In this document: piece after piece, positions 60,175-61,774 of the stretch
Layout: each line of letters opens with the position of its first letter
Numbering within the stretch: position 1 is the stretch's first letter
NCBI GenBank assembly: GCA_017544935.1
Contig: JAFYDF010000162.1
Span: 1 to 61,774, forward strand
DNA length: 61,774 bases
Direction: 5' to 3'
From: Clostridia bacterium
GTDB taxonomy: Bacteria; Bacillota; Clostridia; Christensenellales; Aristaeellaceae
Made by a program: the position numbers and the translations under genes
Notes under the pieces: generated by a model
The model's input: the letters and a program-made list of their open reading frames with translations, nothing else
What the model was told of the DNA's origin: nothing
The model's database searches: none

Positions 60175-61065
60175 TTACTCCTTTTTCGCAGTTTCAGGGT
60201 CGAGACGGGTAAAAGCATACAGTACGGCAATACCGGCCAGAAGCGCGACAATGCCGATAACGGACACAGTGGATACTTCACGGATTACGCAGCCAATACT
60301 GCCCAGGACGAAACCGAAGATTGCGGCATAAGTCACTGCAGAATGATTCTTGAGCAGGTACTTGATCAGCTTGGAGCAGAACACCAGTCCCAGTACAACG
60401 CCAACGCCGAACGGAAGCAGCAACGCGATGGCACTGCCGATACCGGCGCCGGAGCCAGTCAATGCTGCAACGGCGGCGATGATCTTGGGATATACACCCA
60501 GCAGCAGCATGACAAAAGAACCCGAGATGCCGGGAATGATCATCGTCGAAGACGCGATGGCACCGTAGATGGCCATCAGGATGATCTGGCCGATATTGAC
60601 ACTGCCCATAGCAGCAGTCTCTTTCGCAGCTTCTTTGGCAGCATCGGTATTGGACAGGAACATGGGAACCATGATGCCAAAGCCGATGATGCAGGCTATG
60701 ATGGTGCTGGCGCTCAGCTTGAGCCCGCCTTTTTTACCTTCGGGCATGAAAGCATTTTTGAAAAGCATGGGCAGACTGCCGAGAATGACACCGATAAAGA
60801 ACAGGAAAGTCTCAGAGCGGTATTTGCTTTCCAGAAGCAGGTTCATCAGCTTGCCGAACGCAAGAATACCGACGATCAGGCCGATGCCGAAGGTGACGAG
60901 GAACTTCCATTCCTTCTTAATGTTATGAATAGGATCGGACAGGATTCCGATTAGACGTTCATATACGCCGAACACGACGGCCATGGTGCCGCCGGAAACA
61001 CCGGGAATGACATTGGCCATACCGAACAGAACGCCGGCCAGGACGAAGAAGAGCTGTTGCATCAT
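60175..61065 (-). CDS. DUF368 membrane protein, likely undecaprenyl-phosphate flippase (PopT type)
   Basis: 296 residues with about eight helices. Two inverted-repeat-like blocks carry the family signature: GMANVIPGVSGGTMAVVFGVYERL (about 15-38) and TMIIPGISGSFVMLLLGVYP (about 174-193). DUF368 proteins (PopT) were recently shown to recycle undecaprenyl phosphate across the membrane in several bacteria, which fits the many envelope and glycan genes in this window. The ATG at 61065 is preferred because AAGGAG lies 10 bases upstream. It is the first gene of the minus-strand operon with obgE. Confidence 0.88.
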   Translation of the reverse strand: MMQQLFFVLAGVLFGMANVIPGVSGGTMAVVFGVYERLIGILSDPIHNIKKEWKFLVTFGIGLIVGILAFGKLMNLLLESKYRSETFLFFIGVILGSLPMLFKNAFMPEGKKGGLKLSASTIIACIIGFGIMVPMFLSNTDAAKEAAKETAAMGSVNIGQIILMAIYGAIASSTMIIPGISGSFVMLLLGVYPKIIAAVAALTGSGAGIGSAIALLLPFGVGVVLGLVFCSKLIKYLLKNHSAVTYAAIFGFVLGSIGCVIREVSTVSVIGIVALLAGIAVLYAFTRLDPETAKKE

Positions 61066-61109
61066 TTCAAAGAATCTCCTTGGTAGGTTTTGCGCATATA
61101 CGCCTCAAT

Positions 61110-61138
61110 AGTATACTGCTTTATAATGAAGTTGTACA
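61110..61138 (-). promoter_or_regulatory. Candidate promoter of the DUF368-obgE operon
   Basis: On the minus strand TGTACA (61138-61133, four of six consensus bases) and TATACT (61115-61110) are 17 bases apart, about 45 bases before the start codon. The IS element begins some 70 bases upstream of the -35. Confidence 0.5.
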
Positions 61139-61205
61139 GAAAAACTTGTAATATACTGGCTTGCATTGGGTTCATGATTCTTTTATGTTTGCGGTAAAAT
61201 GGAAC

Positions 61206-61774
61206 TGTAGCAAAGGGGCACCAAAAAGTGAGCGGGCAATCGGTCAATAAAAATGAGCCATTGCCAACACCGCGAAGAACTGCTACCCTTTAGTTTGACA
61301 AGAACTGAAGGGGGTAACAGAAAGGTGTTGAATATGGCTCAGATCCATTATATCAAAGATCTCTACGAAAATGAAGACCTAAGCCTGAGAGAAATTGCCC
61401 GGCGCACCCAGCATTCCTTTTCTACGGTACAGAAATACGCTTACCAGGAAGATTGGAGCGAGGATACCCTTCCCAATGTGGCATCGGAAGATTACCCGAT
61501 TCTTGGAGCATATATTCCGTACATCAATGAGTGGATGGAAGCAGACCGTAAGGTTCCCCGGAAACAGCGGCACACTGCCAGGCGGATATATGACCGGCTG
61601 TGTACAGAGAAAGGCTATACGGGCAGCTATTCCAGCGTGAAACGGTATGTGCGCAAGAAGCGCTTTGTCATGAGGACCGGTCAGACAGGATTCCTTCCCA
61701 TTGACCATCCTGCCGGATGGGGCCAGGTGGACTTTGGAGAGTTCATGTACTACGACCGGGACGCTGCGGAACAA
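61206..61774 (+). mobile_element. IS21-family insertion sequence, left part only
   Basis: From TGTAGCAAAGGGGCACC (61206) the sequence resembles the ends of Clostridial IS21 elements. Two related internal repeats, AAAAAGTGAGC (from 61225) and AAAAATGAGCC (from 61248), follow in the subterminal region, as is usual for transposase binding sites of this family. The IstA gene starts at 61334 and runs off the window. The exact left boundary and the target duplication cannot be checked because the right end is missing. Confidence 0.75.
61334..61774 (+). CDS. istA: IS21 transposase IstA, N-terminal fragment (cut by window edge)
   Basis: 147 codons without stop to the end of the window. The start, MAQIHYIKDLYENEDLSLREIARRTQHS given in part, contains a helix-turn-helix (about 14-36, LREIARRTQHSFSTVQKYA). 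The linker YDRLCTEKGYTGSYSSVKRYVRKK (about 77-100) and then DHPAGWGQVDFGEF (about 126-139) follow; the Asp in QVDFGE is the first residue of the DDE triad of integrase-type transposases. The rest, together with IstB, would lie to the right. AAAGGTG stands before the ATG. No frameshift is seen. Confidence 0.9.
   Translation, partial: MAQIHYIKDLYENEDLSLREIARRTQHSFSTVQKYAYQEDWSEDTLPNVASEDYPILGAYIPYINEWMEADRKVPRKQRHTARRIYDRLCTEKGYTGSYSSVKRYVRKKRFVMRTGQTGFLPIDHPAGWGQVDFGEFMYYDRDAAEQ

Noticed and set aside
60007..60954. A plus-strand frame of 315 codons across obgE and the DUF368 gene
   Set aside because: It crosses two conserved minus-strand genes; product is low-complexity Asp/Ala/Gly rich, as expected of an antisense reading.

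Overview
The window reads as a contiguous chromosomal segment of a Bacillota (Clostridia-type) bacterium of moderate to slightly high GC content (judged by eye). Evidence: strong AGGAGG-type ribosome binding sites, sigma-A-type promoters, an FMN riboswitch, a TsaE/TsaB/RimI block, the YybS-L9-DnaB order, a short 4.5S-type SRP RNA, a DNA polymerase I with a degenerate exonuclease domain, and secreted SpoIID/SH3b and TPR proteins. A gut or rumen Christensenellales-like lineage would fit, but sequence alone does not prove this. No tRNA, rRNA or CRISPR array was seen.

Layout. 1-1632 (minus): end of an iron/phosphonate-type ABC importer operon (binding protein, then a permease cut by the edge). 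1754-4965 (minus): an ECF sigma factor with a SigW-like promoter in front of itself, a small membrane protein, signal peptidase I, a PHP phosphoesterase and a PAP2 phosphatase, closed by a terminator. 5198-13134 (plus): a surface glycan operon (two Gfo/Idh/MocA dehydrogenases, HD protein, glycosyltransferase, GtrA, GT2, RfbC, RfbB, a TIM-barrel isomerase). 13201-14034 (minus): an SDR dehydrogenase. 14091-16904: a sugar-type binding protein coupled to a divergent galactokinase-family kinase.

16929-19895 is the most unusual part. An FMN riboswitch with a full terminator platform leads an operon of RibU, a single protein that joins riboflavin kinase to TsaE, TsaB and RimI. Riboflavin import and phosphorylation are thus wired to tRNA t6A synthesis. 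19931-32140 is housekeeping (YybS-like, L9, DnaB, YhaM-like, MnmE, an O-antigen ligase-like protein, PolA, CoaE, a lytic transglycosylase and a peptide-binding protein). 32172-34772 holds the SRP RNA, a BadF-type sugar kinase and pyrimidine-nucleoside phosphorylase.

34789-53532 is dominated by envelope proteins of unclear role: a secreted protein, a 961-residue zinc-finger/TM/TPR-like repeat protein, an acyltransferase, a 1226-residue SpoIID protein with ten SH3b-like units, then TrmN6, a DUF624-like membrane protein, a methyltransferase, Hsp33, TPR and HEAT proteins, a zinc-ribbon/TPR/chitobiase-type protein, two GNAT acetyltransferases and a SLATT-like membrane protein. 53545-61138 holds an FAD oxidoreductase, a second BadF-type kinase, DUF975 and small membrane proteins, an amidohydrolase, an esterase, Obg and a DUF368 (PopT-type) transporter. 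At 61206 an IS21-family element begins and runs off the right edge.
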